64,000 nt of DNA from Lacrimispora sphenoides JCM 1415 (GCF_900105615.1 NZ_LT630003.1:1674001-1738000); one strand, 5' to 3'. Shown: positions 45,304-54,499, numbered from the stretch's first letter. The notes: generated by a model from the sequence alone, not told the origin. Numbers and translations are program-made.

Positions 45304-45636
45304 ACAAAATTCCTCCTTTTTTATTAAAATAATTATATTAGTGATCTTGAACCTATTGGTAAGTTGTCCCACCTTTACCATAAAAACAGTCAGAGATATA
45401 ATATAAAAATTTATTTAATTATATGGAATTTTTTTACTATAATAAATGAACTATTTTAAAAATAATTGTAATATTTTAATGTTTTTAATAATTATAAATT
45501 TAATTTTATAATATTTTTGTAAAAGATGTATTATTTGCGGAAAAGGTAACTGTATAAATAATCTAATTTATTATTTAAATACATCATACAAATGAAATAA
45601 AATCTTGAGTTTTATGGGATAGGTTTATTCATACGG
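45304..45636. other. AT-rich intergenic region
   Basis: Very AT-rich sequence upstream of the lyase gene, with many T/A runs between 45400 and 45600. It must hold the lyase promoter, but no clear -35/-10 pair could be chosen. No gene seen. Confidence 0.5.
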
Positions 45637-45666
45637 TTGACGAAGCAACAACTTTACTGGTATAAT
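45637..45666 (+). promoter_or_regulatory. Promoter of glutamate 2,3-aminomutase gene
   Basis: TTGACG (45637-45642), 18-base spacer, TATAAT (45661-45666). It overlaps an inverted repeat AGCAACAACT / AGTTGTTGCT, which could be an operator. The transcript would have a leader of about 275 bases. Confidence 0.6.
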
Positions 45667-45721
45667 TGAGTTGTTGCTTTACCTGATCTGACATTATAAT
45701 CCATCATCATATCTTAAATTT

Positions 45722-45829
45722 ATGAATACCAATAACGTTTCATTTTCCAACAAGCTAAAGCGTTTTGAGCTGCCTGGCGGAAAAACCACATGTAGTATCC
45801 AATCATCCCGCAGAAATACAATTAAGTGA
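45722..45829 (+). other. 35-codon ORF in aminomutase leader
   Basis: ATG to TGA, encoding MNTNNVSFSNKLKRF and 20 more residues including LPGGKTTCS. No ribosome site is visible. It may be a regulatory upstream ORF, a gene remnant or chance; an opposing reading frame overlaps it. Confidence 0.2.
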
Positions 45830-45948
45830 AATTTAAACATACCGCTGATTGTTTCGTAAAAGGAAAGAAGCTTTCGTTTTTCGATGCAAAAATCTCCATA
45901 GGAAGTTTGTTTTTTACGGAGTGAATAATATATGTAAGGAGAAATTAT

Positions 45949-47211
45949 ATGGGAATAAGCAAAAAACAACAGGTATCAATTGAAAGAGCAGAAGAATTAA
46001 AGGGGCGGATCGAAGATTTTTTAGAGGCACGCAAGAGAATTCCAAAAGGAATGGATTTAGAGGAAGAATTTATTAAGAGGAAAACCAGAATATTAGAGGT
46101 ACTGGATGCCACAGAAGAAAATTGGAAAGATTACCAATGGCAGTTAACTCATAGAATAACGGATGTTGAAACTTTAAGTAAAATCATTTTCTTAAGCGAG
46201 ACAGAAAAAATGCGCATTAAAAAGGTGGAGAAAAAATTCAGATGGGCGGTTTCTCCCTATTATTTAAGTCTGGCAGATCCAGATGACAGATATGATCCTA
46301 TCCGGTTATTATCAATTCCAACCTATAAAGAATTAGAGGATACCTGCATGGATCTTGATCCCATGGGGGAAGAATTTACAAATCCAGCAGGTTGCATTAC
46401 AAGACGATATCCAGACCGGTTAATTATTAATGTGACCAATGAATGTGCCATGTACTGCAGGCACTGCCAGAGAAGAAGGAATATCGGGGAGGAGGATGCT
46501 CATCGGTCCCGCAGCATGATTCTGGAGTCCATTGATTATATAAGGGAAAATGAAGAAATCAGGGATGTGTTGATCACCGGCGGGGATGCCCTGTGCCTTT
46601 CTGATGAATACCTTGAGTGGATAATAAAGCAGCTGAAAGAGATCCCTCATGTTGATTACATCCGCCTGGGAACCAGGAGCCTGGTAACCATGCCTCAAAG
46701 GATCACAGACCAATTATGTTCCATGCTGAAAAAATATCATCCGATCTATATAAATACGCATTTCAATCATCCCATAGAAATTACGAAAGAATCGAAAGCT
46801 GCATGTGAAAAACTGGCTGATTCCGGGATCGTTCTGGGAAATCAGGCCGTATTGTTAAATGGAATCAATAATGATAAGTACATCATGCGGTTGCTCAATC
46901 ATGAGCTGCTCAAATGCAGGGTAAGACCTTATTACATCTTTCATGCAAAACATGTTCAGGGAACCGCTCATTTTAATACATCCATTGAAGACGGTATAGA
47001 GATCATGGAATACTTACGAGGCTACACTTCGGGTATGGCGATCCCCACATTTATAGTAAATGCTCCCAAGGGATTGGGAAAAACGCCTATCTTTCCCAAT
47101 TACATTGTATCCCGGGGACCGGGCTATGTTCAATTAAGAACCTGGGAAGGAAATATCGTAAAATACGAAGACCATGAAACAAAGGATATCCGGAATTATC
47201 TTGAATCATGA
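45949..47211 (+). CDS. eam: Glutamate 2,3-aminomutase (KamA-family radical SAM)
   Basis: A 420-residue radical SAM enzyme with the cluster motif CAMYCRHC (Cys166, 170, 173) and the PLP lysine in GLGKTP (Lys378). In lysine 2,3-aminomutase two Asp residues bind the substrate side-chain amine. Here the first is Lys334 (FHAKHVQGTAHF) and the second Asn371 (IVNAPKGLGK). That Lys/Asn exchange is the published hallmark of glutamate 2,3-aminomutase from Clostridium difficile (Lys332, Asn369), so this enzyme should convert L-glutamate to beta-glutamate, a compatible solute. AAGGAG precedes the ATG. Single gene with its own promoter and terminator. Assignment rests on those two residues plus overall family match. 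Confidence 0.85.
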   Translation: MGISKKQQVSIERAEELKGRIEDFLEARKRIPKGMDLEEEFIKRKTRILEVLDATEENWKDYQWQLTHRITDVETLSKIIFLSETEKMRIKKVEKKFRWAVSPYYLSLADPDDRYDPIRLLSIPTYKELEDTCMDLDPMGEEFTNPAGCITRRYPDRLIINVTNECAMYCRHCQRRRNIGEEDAHRSRSMILESIDYIRENEEIRDVLITGGDALCLSDEYLEWIIKQLKEIPHVDYIRLGTRSLVTMPQRITDQLCSMLKKYHPIYINTHFNHPIEITKESKAACEKLADSGIVLGNQAVLLNGINNDKYIMRLLNHELLKCRVRPYYIFHAKHVQGTAHFNTSIEDGIEIMEYLRGYTSGMAIPTFIVNAPKGLGKTPIFPNYIVSRGPGYVQLRTWEGNIVKYEDHETKDIRNYLES

Positions 47212-47300
47212 GTGAACTGATATATGTCAGGCAAGATTTCAAAGCCTGATGAATTTCCTGCCATACGGTTAATAATCCTATGCGGAATGATTATAGGAAA

Positions 47301-47371
47301 AGCATAGATTGAATACCGGACAAGATGACGAGTTTGTTAGTTTCTTGTTCGGCATTCAATCTATGCTTTTT
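47301..47371. terminator. Long bidirectional terminator
   Basis: AGCATAGATTGAAT and CCGGACAAGA pair with CTTGTTCGG and ATTCAATCTATGCT, followed by TTTTT rightwards. Serves eam and the converging arsR-type gene. Confidence 0.85.
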
Positions 47372-47394
47372 CGTTTAAAAAATAAGTGATATAT

Positions 47395-47697
47395 TTAACA
47401 GCAACTATTTGGCTTATTGAGGTTTACCAATGTTATTTCATTTATAAGCTTTTTCACATGCTCTGCCCCGGACTCACTGATTGAATAATGCATCCATTTC
47501 CCATCCTTACGCCCTACAACTATCCCGGACTCACAAAGAATTTTCATATGGTGGGACAAGGTTGACTGGGTAATATCCAGTTTTTCCAGCAATTCGCAGG
47601 CGCACTTTTCTCCGTCTTGTAATAACTCTAATATTGCAAGTCTTTGTTCATCACAGAACGCTTTGAATATTTTAGCAGTTTTCTTGTGTTTATCCAT
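47395..47697 (-). CDS. ArsR-family metal-responsive repressor, second copy
   Basis: A 100-residue ArsR/SmtB repressor with the sensing motif EKCACELL, recognition helix TQSTLSHHMKIL, and a Cys-Cys end (NSCC). ATG 47697 has GGAG at five bases. It lies 98 bases downstream of the MFS gene it probably controls and also has its own consensus promoter in that gap. The Cys-X-Cys motif points to As(III)/Sb(III) or a similar thiophilic ion. It is diverged from the arsR at 3695-4012. Confidence 0.9.
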   Translation of the reverse strand: MDKHKKTAKIFKAFCDEQRLAILELLQDGEKCACELLEKLDITQSTLSHHMKILCESGIVVGRKDGKWMHYSISESGAEHVKKLINEITLVNLNKPNSCC

Positions 47698-47734
47698 AAT
47701 CACTCCACACATTCATATATATCAATTTGATGTC

Positions 47735-47762
47735 ATTATATACTCCGATTTAAATTTGTCAA
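47735..47762 (-). promoter_or_regulatory. Promoter of second arsR-type gene
   Basis: TTGACA (47757-47762), 16-base spacer, TATAAT (47735-47740), followed by an AT-rich dyad ATATATCAATTTGAT that may be the operator. Confidence 0.7.
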
Positions 47763-47795
47763 TATTTTTATATGATTCTAATCTAACAGCTGTAT

Positions 47796-49040
47796 TTAAT
47801 CTTCTGTCTTATTATCATTTAGTTTTGCATCACAATTTCTTATGGAAGGTATGGCCAGACATAAAAATGAGGCAAATAAAACCAGTGCTCCTGCAATCAG
47901 AAACCACTTCTCCACCCCATATTTCTCTGCAAAAACTCCGGAAACAGAAAGTCCTATTGGGCCGCTTATTAAGCGGATACTGCTAGATAATGATATTACC
48001 CGCCCTAAATACTTCGCTTCAAAGTTGCTTTGCAGCAATGGTGTATACATTCCCCAATAAAATGGGCCGGATATTCCCATTAACCAGGAGCATATTGCAA
48101 ATATTAAAAAACCGTCACGCGGCAAGAACCCAGAGACAAACAAACTAAAACTCATTAACAGAAAAGAACCGATTATGGTATAAATTCTATTTTTAGTTCC
48201 TCCCCATCTGCCCAATATCAAAGAGCCAATCAGCAGCCCAATGGAAAATACAATTTCAGTAACACTTGCATTTGTGCTGGTACCATGAAAATATGACATA
48301 CTCATCAGCGGAAACAATGCACTGGTCGGCATCATTGCTAAGGTATAAAGGGTACCTATTAAAACCAGGCCCAGCATTCCTTTTTTGGTACGAAGTATTT
48401 TAAAACCTTCCTTTGCCTCTTCTATAATATGTATCTTCCCTATGCTTTCATTATGATTTAATTCCGGGATTACTGATATCACAAGCATGAATACTGCAAT
48501 TAATGCTCCAATAACATCAAGGAAGATGATACTGCTTAAGCTCCATGACTGATAGAGAACTGCCGCTAACGCAGGGCTAAATAATTGAGAAACAGATTCT
48601 AATGCCTGTGAGTATCCGGAACATCGTGTCAGTTGATCTTCCGGTACAATCTGAGGCGTCACTGCCTGAAGGCAAGGCGTATGAAAGGCAGATCCTATGG
48701 AACGAATCAGCAAAACCAATAAAATCAGTTCTGTGGATAAAACGCCCATCTTCCCCGCAATAACCATGATAAAACTGGCCGCAGCAATGAATAAATCTGA
48801 GACTGCCATAATCATCTTTCTATTATAACGGTCAATGAACACACCTATGAAAGGACCTAAGATTCCTTGCGGCAGGAATCCCATCATCATTGCGGCAGAT
48901 AAAACCAAGGCGGAACCGGTTTTATCTGTTAAATGCCATACAATCGCAAACTGAAGGACAGAACTTGAAAATTGAGAAAATGCCTGGCCTGCCCATATAG
49001 TATAAAAATTTCGTTTCCAATTTGTTATAGATGCGTTCAT
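47796..49040 (-). CDS. MFS efflux transporter
   Basis: A 414-residue major facilitator with 12 predicted spans and the N-terminal text FYTIWAGQAFSQFSSSVLQF and FIDRYNRKMIM of the MefA-like drug-export group. It would expel a small compound with proton exchange. GGGGG precedes the ATG. The ArsR-type gene that follows suggests induction by a metalloid, perhaps an organoarsenical, rather than a macrolide, but this is inference. Substrate unknown. Confidence 0.85.
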   Translation of the reverse strand: MNASITNWKRNFYTIWAGQAFSQFSSSVLQFAIVWHLTDKTGSALVLSAAMMMGFLPQGILGPFIGVFIDRYNRKMIMAVSDLFIAAASFIMVIAGKMGVLSTELILLVLLIRSIGSAFHTPCLQAVTPQIVPEDQLTRCSGYSQALESVSQLFSPALAAVLYQSWSLSSIIFLDVIGALIAVFMLVISVIPELNHNESIGKIHIIEEAKEGFKILRTKKGMLGLVLIGTLYTLAMMPTSALFPLMSMSYFHGTSTNASVTEIVFSIGLLIGSLILGRWGGTKNRIYTIIGSFLLMSFSLFVSGFLPRDGFLIFAICSWLMGISGPFYWGMYTPLLQSNFEAKYLGRVISLSSSIRLISGPIGLSVSGVFAEKYGVEKWFLIAGALVLFASFLCLAIPSIRNCDAKLNDNKTED

Positions 49041-49072
49041 AATATTCCCCCAATTTTAGTAGCTAAGAAAAC

Positions 49073-49101
49073 ATTATAAGTTTCATATCGATAAATGTCA
49101 A
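49073..49101 (-). promoter_or_regulatory. Promoter of MFS gene
   Basis: TTGACA (49096-49101), 17-base spacer, TATAAT (49073-49078). The spacer contains ATCGAT within TTTATCGATATGAAA, a possible operator dyad. Confidence 0.75.
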
Positions 49102-49296
49102 TATATAAAACTGTTATATGTTATAAATAAGATTTTAACACCATGGTGCTGTTAAGAAGTCATTATAGATTTAAAAATTTGTGTCCAGGTATTTTCAAAG
49201 TTTTATTCTTATACTATAATTGGAATACAGGCCTAAATTCGACATAAATAGCACATAATTTATAAATATATGTTTTAGGTTAGAAAGGTAAACAGA

Positions 49297-50319
49297 ATGG
49301 AAAAGTTTGATGGAATTATCAATAATACACTTGTAAAAAAGATCTTAAGTATCGTATTGCTGGTTTTGTTTATGTATTTCTTTCGAGGCATGCTGAATCA
49401 GCTTTTACTTATTTTTATAGTTACATTTATTTTTGGTCAGCTCCAAAAATTTATTTATGATAAAGTAAATTCCCGTATGAAAATCAGCCGTAAACTGATT
49501 ACTATTTTTATGTACATTATAATTGTATTGTTTTTCACGATATCCGGTATTGTCTATATTCCAAAGGTTACCCAGCAGCTATTTGATATCATCGGTTTGA
49601 TTTCCACCTTTGATTTGAGCCAGGTTCAGTCAAAATTCGACATTAATCTGATGAATATCATTCCAGAGGATCAGATCGACGCTTATATCCGGTTAGCGGA
49701 AAACCATCTTTTGGGGTTTGTAGCTACAGCAGGTACTTTTAGTATCAATTTATTAATGTCATTCTTGATAAGCTTTCTTTTCTTACTGGAAAAGGATGAA
49801 ATCGTTACGTTTTTTGGACACATGGAACAGAGCAAAGTTTCCTTCCTGTATGAATACTTTAAGTTCTATGGGAAAAAGTTTTTAAATTCTTTCGGTAAAG
49901 TAATAGAATTGCAGATCGTAATTGCATGCATTAACTCTTTTCTGTCTGTGCTGGCCCTGACAATTATGGGATTTCCGCAGACATTGGGGCTTGGAGCCAT
50001 GATCTTTATACTGGGACTGATTCCTGTTGCCGGGGTGATCATATCCATGATTCCCCTTACAATTATCGCATTTAACATTGGAGGCGCCATAAAAATCGTT
50101 GAAGTTATTGTGATGATTGTTGTTCTCCATTCTTTGGAAACCTATGTGTTGAACCCTAAATTAATGTCTGCAAAAACAAAGATTCCCGTATTTTTGGTGT
50201 TTATTATACTAATGGTGAGCGAACATTATATTGGAGTCTGGGGTCTGCTTTTTGGCATTCCGCTGTTCATGTTTTTCCTGGATATTTTAGATATTAAGGT
50301 AGGGACAAATAATCGCTAG
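49297..50319 (+). CDS. AI-2E family membrane protein
   Basis: A 340-residue membrane protein of the AI-2E transporter family (also called PerM/YtvI type), with about seven to eight spans and the central soluble stretch typical of the family. The conserved C-terminal part includes GLIPVAGVIISMIP and HSLETYVLNPKLMS. Members export small solutes or ions; only some relate to autoinducer-2. GAAAGG lies upstream of the ATG. Single gene. Specific substrate cannot be given. Confidence 0.9.
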   Translation: MEKFDGIINNTLVKKILSIVLLVLFMYFFRGMLNQLLLIFIVTFIFGQLQKFIYDKVNSRMKISRKLITIFMYIIIVLFFTISGIVYIPKVTQQLFDIIGLISTFDLSQVQSKFDINLMNIIPEDQIDAYIRLAENHLLGFVATAGTFSINLLMSFLISFLFLLEKDEIVTFFGHMEQSKVSFLYEYFKFYGKKFLNSFGKVIELQIVIACINSFLSVLALTIMGFPQTLGLGAMIFILGLIPVAGVIISMIPLTIIAFNIGGAIKIVEVIVMIVVLHSLETYVLNPKLMSAKTKIPVFLVFIILMVSEHYIGVWGLLFGIPLFMFFLDILDIKVGTNNR

Positions 50320-50345
50320 AAATAGGAACGATGAAAGTTATCATC

Positions 50346-50398
50346 AAAAAAGGAGACCAAAGCCGCCGATAAGTTCGGCTGGCCTTGGTCTCCTTTTT
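50346..50398. terminator. Bidirectional terminator
   Basis: AAAAAGGAGACCAA pairs with TTGGTCTCCTTTTT, with GCC/GGC inner pairing. Shared by the converging AI-2E and dcd genes. Confidence 0.9.
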
Positions 50399-50400
50399 CG

Positions 50401-50934
50401 TTACAAATCCATATCCATAAAAACTTTTGAAGCCGTTGCACCCTTTTGACCCTGATATTTTCCGTTGTACGGATTTAAAGCATGATCATCTAATTGTGCA
50501 AAAACAAGCTGACCTACACGGCGGCCTGCACATAGCTCGATCGCACATCTGTTTGCGTTAAAAAGTTCTAATGTGATTTCGCCTTTAAATCCCGGATCCA
50601 CCCAGCCTGCATTTTGAATAAACAGCCCCAGCCTTCCTAAGGAACTGCGGCCCTCCACAAAGGCCGTCAGATTATCTGGCAAAGAGAAATATTCCATGGT
50701 GGTAGCAAGTACAAACTGTCCGGGCAGAAGCAAATACCGATCCGTTTCAATGGTTTTATATCGAATTTCATCATTTAAGGAAATAATCCCATTGCTAGTA
50801 TCCTCTACGACACAAAACGTATTCCCAAGTCTGATGTCTACGCTGGCAGGCTGGATCTGGTGCTTTTCCATTGGTGATATCGTAAGCGTTTTATCCTCTA
50901 GCATCCGAAGAATTGTTTTATCAGATAAAATCAT
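50401..50934 (-). CDS. dcd: dCTP deaminase
   Basis: A 177-residue trimeric-fold dCTP deaminase. The conserved EGRSSLGRLGLFIQNAGWVD, PGFKGEITLELFN (catalytic Glu about 123) and the C-terminal YQGQKGAT are clear. It converts dCTP to dUTP and ammonia for dTMP synthesis; some Gram-positive enzymes also cleave dUTP, which sequence alone does not decide. It follows the LCP gene by 19 bases, so the two are probably co-transcribed and end at the shared terminator. Confidence 0.95.
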   Translation of the reverse strand: MILSDKTILRMLEDKTLTISPMEKHQIQPASVDIRLGNTFCVVEDTSNGIISLNDEIRYKTIETDRYLLLPGQFVLATTMEYFSLPDNLTAFVEGRSSLGRLGLFIQNAGWVDPGFKGEITLELFNANRCAIELCAGRRVGQLVFAQLDDHALNPYNGKYQGQKGATASKVFMDMDL

Positions 50935-50953
50935 AATATAATTTCCTTTCTCC

Positions 50954-52486
50954 TTATACTCCAGGACCGATCTCTCCGCCAGATCCCGGTCCTTCCTGTA
51001 CTCCCGGATTTTCTTCGGTTTCTTTTTCCGGCTTTGTTTCCTTTTCCTTTTCCGTTTCTTTCTCCGGTTTCTTTTCTTCCTTTGTTTCCTTTATATTGGC
51101 CCCAGGCCCAACCAGGCTTCCGTCATCGTTGGTGGGAACTTCCGTCCTCTCCTGCTCGGTTGTTTCCGGAATCGCTTCTTTCGTGCTTTCTGCCGTGGTC
51201 TCTTTCACACTTTCTTCAGTGGCAGCTTCCGTTTTTGCAGGAGCGGTATCTTTTGATGACGAAGTATCTTTTTTCTTGCCTCCTGAACTTCCGCCGGATG
51301 GAGCATTCTTTCCAGGATCTTTCATGCCGCTTTCCTGGGCGATCTTGTCGCTGATCTTTTTCACCGTTGATGATGGAGAATAATCAGCCTTATTATAAAG
51401 AAACTGGTGAAGCTGGCTGACGTTACTCTCTAATGTGGTAGGGATAACACAATCCATTCTGCCGATCTTCATGGTAGTGCGTGAAAATGGGAAACCGTTT
51501 GTTTCTCCTATGTGATATTTGTTGATTCCTTTGGCTATGGACAGAACATCATTCATGCCAATGCTGGTAGATACCTGTGGGAATACGGTAGAAACCAGAG
51601 TGCTTAATGTTCCAAAATCAGCATTTTTCGCTTTTTCCATTGCAAGGCTTATCACCTTGCGCTGGCGCTCTGTCCGGTTAAAGTCCGTATCCATGAGACG
51701 GAGTCTGGAATAGGCCACAGCTTGTACGCCATCTAAATGGTTCATTCCTGCTTTTTTCAACTGATAAGAGCCGATTCCGGTGGAATTAACAGTTTCCGTA
51801 ATAAAACCGTTGATATAGGCGAATTCTGAATCTGTAATTTCCAAATCGACCCCACCAAGTATGTTAATGGCATCAGCAACTGCTTTCCAGTTAAAGGTTG
51901 CATAATCGTCGATGTTAAGATCCAGATTCTCATTTAGAGCATCCACTGCCTGTTTATGGCCGCCTTTAAAATAGGCCTCATTAATCTTGTGATAGGTTCC
52001 TTTGCTGTCAATCTTTAAATATGTATCCCTGAATACCGATACCAGTTTTATCTCACCGGTAGCCTTATCGATGTTGCAGATCATCTCTACATCGGACAGA
52101 GCTCCCTTTTCAAGCTTTCCGTCCCGGGAATCAACGCCAAAAACGGCAATGGTCCAATAACCTTTCTGATGGGTGCGCTGTTTAAACAGAAAAAATACGC
52201 CAAATAGTACCAGCGCCAAAATTACAAGCTCCATTAATATGACTCGCTGCTTGTGTTTGCGTTTCCGTTTTTTATCCGATTTATGTTTGGCGCCGTTTTG
52301 CGGTCCATTATATCGGACTCGCGGATTTCTTCCGTCACCTGTACTATAATAGGTTCTATCTCCTCTTACCGTCTGCGGCTGGCGTTTTTTCCCTGTCGGA
52401 GGAGTTTTATCTGCGCTCCTCGTCCTTTTACTGCCCTCCCGGCTTTTGCGGTCCCGCATACGGTCTAATTCATCCTCATAATCCAT
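50954..52486 (-). CDS. LytR-CpsA-Psr (LCP) family wall-polymer ligase
   Basis: A 510-residue membrane-anchored LCP protein, of the kind that attaches teichoic acids or capsular polymers to peptidoglycan. A basic, disordered cytoplasmic tail (about 1-80) precedes one membrane span (VILMELVILALVLFGVFFLF), then the extracellular LCP domain with IAVFGVDSRDG, VSVFRDTYLKI and YSRLRLMDTDFNRTERQR. The last 120 residues are low-complexity Glu/Lys/Thr/Pro (KETEKEKETKPEKETE), ending in Gly-rich text. Start uncertain: ATG 52486 is given; a TTG at 52510 would add eight residues. The long acidic/basic tail is a variable spacer. Confidence 0.9.
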   Translation of the reverse strand: MDYEDELDRMRDRKSREGSKRTRSADKTPPTGKKRQPQTVRGDRTYYSTGDGRNPRVRYNGPQNGAKHKSDKKRKRKHKQRVILMELVILALVLFGVFFLFKQRTHQKGYWTIAVFGVDSRDGKLEKGALSDVEMICNIDKATGEIKLVSVFRDTYLKIDSKGTYHKINEAYFKGGHKQAVDALNENLDLNIDDYATFNWKAVADAINILGGVDLEITDSEFAYINGFITETVNSTGIGSYQLKKAGMNHLDGVQAVAYSRLRLMDTDFNRTERQRKVISLAMEKAKNADFGTLSTLVSTVFPQVSTSIGMNDVLSIAKGINKYHIGETNGFPFSRTTMKIGRMDCVIPTTLESNVSQLHQFLYNKADYSPSSTVKKISDKIAQESGMKDPGKNAPSGGSSGGKKKDTSSSKDTAPAKTEAATEESVKETTAESTKEAIPETTEQERTEVPTNDDGSLVGPGANIKETKEEKKPEKETEKEKETKPEKETEENPGVQEGPGSGGEIGPGV

Positions 52487-52510
52487 GATCGAGTAATCAA
52501 TCCTTTCCAA

Positions 52511-52884
52511 TATTTTCTTTGGCAGATCCCATCTATTCTATCAGAAATATGCCTATGATATCTTGCTTTTCTCTTAATTTTATCAGTCAATCAGCTATTT
52601 ATTGTAACACAAAATAGTTACCTTGACCACTATAAAAAATTATGATAGATGATAGATGAACTGCTCCAGAAAAGTACTGTTGAAACAATAAAAGCAACTG
52701 CACCGGTTTAGGCTGAGGTTGATAAGCAGGGTGTTCGTGAGGGGATTTACAACATTTGACAAAACAGTTTTGCCTGGTTGAACTACGGCCAATGGCCGTA
52801 ACGCAGCCAGGTTTATTTGTACCTGTAATCTGGGGACTAAAAGAAAGAGAATAAGATTTGATCTATTTAAGATTGGTAAAAGAA
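52511..52884. other. Intergenic region with terminator hairpin
   Basis: A 374-base gap. It holds the stem-loop at 52773-52811 and a small CAAAACAGTTTTG palindrome (52758-52772 region). Possible -10 boxes for the LCP gene (TACAAT, TAGAAT) are present without convincing -35 partners. No gene seen. Confidence 0.5.
52773..52811 (-). terminator. Probable terminator of ugp-glpQ-HAD operon
   Basis: CCTGG/CCAGG outer arms with a TACGGCC-AAT-GGCCGTA inner stem. The T-tract is weak in either direction, so it may be an incomplete terminator. Confidence 0.5.
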
Positions 52885-53742
52885 TCAATAATTTGCGGCT
52901 GCTTCCGAAAGGATCAAAGAGTCTATGGCGACTGCAACCCCATCTTCATCATTATTTCTGGTTATGAGGCGTGCGCTGCGCTTTATCACTTCCGAGGCAT
53001 TGCCCATGGCTATGGTATATCCCAGAGGAAGGCTGAGCATGGAAAGGTCGTTTTCACTGTCTCCAATGGCAAGGATTTCCCTGGGATGGATGTTGGCGCT
53101 TGCCGCATATTCCATCAGGACAGATCCCTTTTGCGCACCTATGTGAGTCAGTTCCAGATTGGAGGGGGCTGATGAAGCAACTGAGATTCCTTCTTCTTTT
53201 TCCAGAGTGCAGCGGATCTGCATTAAGATCTCCGGATTTTCATGGACAACAGACATTTTATATATCTCCCATGAAGATCCAAGCAGCACTACTTCTGTTG
53301 TAAATTGAAACCGTTTTACAATGGTCTCATAGGTATGCTCATCGGAAACCATGGGAAGAAAAATCTTATCCTCAAAGCTTTTTCGAAAATCTTCCATGGT
53401 GGAGGTAGTGTAACTTCCCTCTTCTGTCATAAAATCATAAAGAACTGAAAACGGCCGGCAAATATCAAGAATGCGGCTTACCTGGCCTTTTAACAGCGGT
53501 TGTTTTCGCAGCTGTCTTCCATAACTGTCGAAAACAGCAGCACCGTTCATACAGATAATATCATAGGAAATTCCAGCTTCCTTTAGGGGGCTGTAGGCAT
53601 CGGCAAAATTTCTGCCGGTGCAGACAACAAAACCGATGTTCTTCCGTTTAAGAGCTTCAATGGCGGCAATAGTTAAGGAGGAAACCTTTCCATATCGGTT
53701 TAAAAGAGTTCCATCCATGTCAGATGCTACTAATCGTATCAT
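52885..53742 (-). CDS. HAD-superfamily Cof-type phosphatase
   Basis: A 285-residue Cof-type HAD phosphatase with VASDMDGTLLNRYG (Asp8, Asp10), VVCTGRNF, a cap domain, and GDSENDLSML. The ATG overlaps the phosphodiesterase gene by 23 bases, so it is translated from the same operon. A natural role would be to handle phosphorylated products of glycerophosphodiester breakdown, such as dephosphorylating glycerol-3-phosphate, but the family is too broad to be sure. Confidence 0.92.
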   Translation of the reverse strand: MIRLVASDMDGTLLNRYGKVSSLTIAAIEALKRKNIGFVVCTGRNFADAYSPLKEAGISYDIICMNGAAVFDSYGRQLRKQPLLKGQVSRILDICRPFSVLYDFMTEEGSYTTSTMEDFRKSFEDKIFLPMVSDEHTYETIVKRFQFTTEVVLLGSSWEIYKMSVVHENPEILMQIRCTLEKEEGISVASSAPSNLELTHIGAQKGSVLMEYAASANIHPREILAIGDSENDLSMLSLPLGYTIAMGNASEVIKRSARLITRNNDEDGVAVAIDSLILSEAAANY

Positions 53743-54478
53743 TTGATTTTCCTTTCTTGTCTACAATTTCCTTTGCAATATCAGGGTAATTGGTTATGAT
53801 TGCTTCGATTTCCTGCTCTGCAAGGTATTCCATCATGTTTTTATCATTCACGGTCCATACATGAAGAGGAAGCTTCTTCTTTCCTGCTTCCTTAATCAGT
53901 TTTTTAGTCCGGAGGTGGTTGAGAGATGGATGAAGTGCATCTGCCCCTATTAATTTTGCGTATCCTGGAACATTAATAAAACCATCTGAAAAAAGAAGTC
54001 CGGTTAATGCTTTGGGATTTAATTTCTTCACCTTCACAATGCTGGGGTGATGGAAGGAGGAATAGATGACCCGTTCCTCCAACCCAGCTTTTTTCACCTG
54101 TGCTAATGCTTCCTTCTCAATACCTTTGTAGCGGAAGACTCCTGTCTTCAGCTCAATATTAACATTGAGATCAAAAGGCTTTACAAGCTCCAATACTTCG
54201 ATCAGTTCAGGAATGACTGAGGTGCCAAATTCCGGCTGGATTTTGCTGCAGCGAAACCTTTTTAGTTCTTCCATGGTGAAATCTTTTACATAACCGGTGC
54301 CATTACAGGTGCGGTCAATGGTCTCATCGTGTATGACTGCCAGCTTTCCATCCTTTGTCATCTGTATATCCAGTTCAATTCCGTCTGCTTTCTGCCTGAT
54401 GGCCAGTTCAAAAGCCTCCAGTGTATTTTCCGGCGCATAAGCGGAAGCGCCTCTGTGAGCCCAAACTTTTGTTCTCAT
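53720..54478 (-). CDS. glpQ: Glycerophosphodiester phosphodiesterase
   Basis: A 252-residue cytosolic GDPD-family enzyme. WAHRGASAYAPENTLEAFE at the start (His8, Arg9), GIELDIQMTKDG (Glu35, Asp37) and VIHDETIDRT (His50) supply the catalytic and metal residues. It hydrolyses glycerophosphodiesters to glycerol-3-phosphate and an alcohol. No signal peptide, so the substrate must be imported, which fits the adjacent Ugp-like transporter: the same pairing as ugpQ in enteric bacteria. The symbol could equally be ugpQ. Confidence 0.92.
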   Translation of the reverse strand: MRTKVWAHRGASAYAPENTLEAFELAIRQKADGIELDIQMTKDGKLAVIHDETIDRTCNGTGYVKDFTMEELKRFRCSKIQPEFGTSVIPELIEVLELVKPFDLNVNIELKTGVFRYKGIEKEALAQVKKAGLEERVIYSSFHHPSIVKVKKLNPKALTGLLFSDGFINVPGYAKLIGADALHPSLNHLRTKKLIKEAGKKKLPLHVWTVNDKNMMEYLAEQEIEAIITNYPDIAKEIVDKKGKSNDTISSI

Positions 54479-54499
54479 CTGTCAATATCCTCTCTGAAT

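Noticed and set aside
43054..45406. Several rightward ORFs of 60-110 codons across the lyase gene
   Set aside because: They are antisense shadows of the 1914-residue lyase frame, without ribosome sites or recognisable domains.
45694..45969. 91-codon leftward ORF in the lyase-aminomutase gap
   Set aside because: It overlaps the start of the aminomutase gene and lies antisense to its leader, with no ribosome site. A decayed gene cannot be excluded, but there is no family match.
50954..51400. Repeat-rich coding end of the LCP gene as a separate repeat element
   Set aside because: The repetitive bases simply encode the low-complexity Glu/Lys/Thr tail of the LCP protein in frame.
52741..52775. 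Third copy of the GTTTTGTCG element
   Set aside because: The text GACAAAACAGTTTTG resembles one unit but lacks the CG end and the six-unit order, so it is a small separate palindrome.
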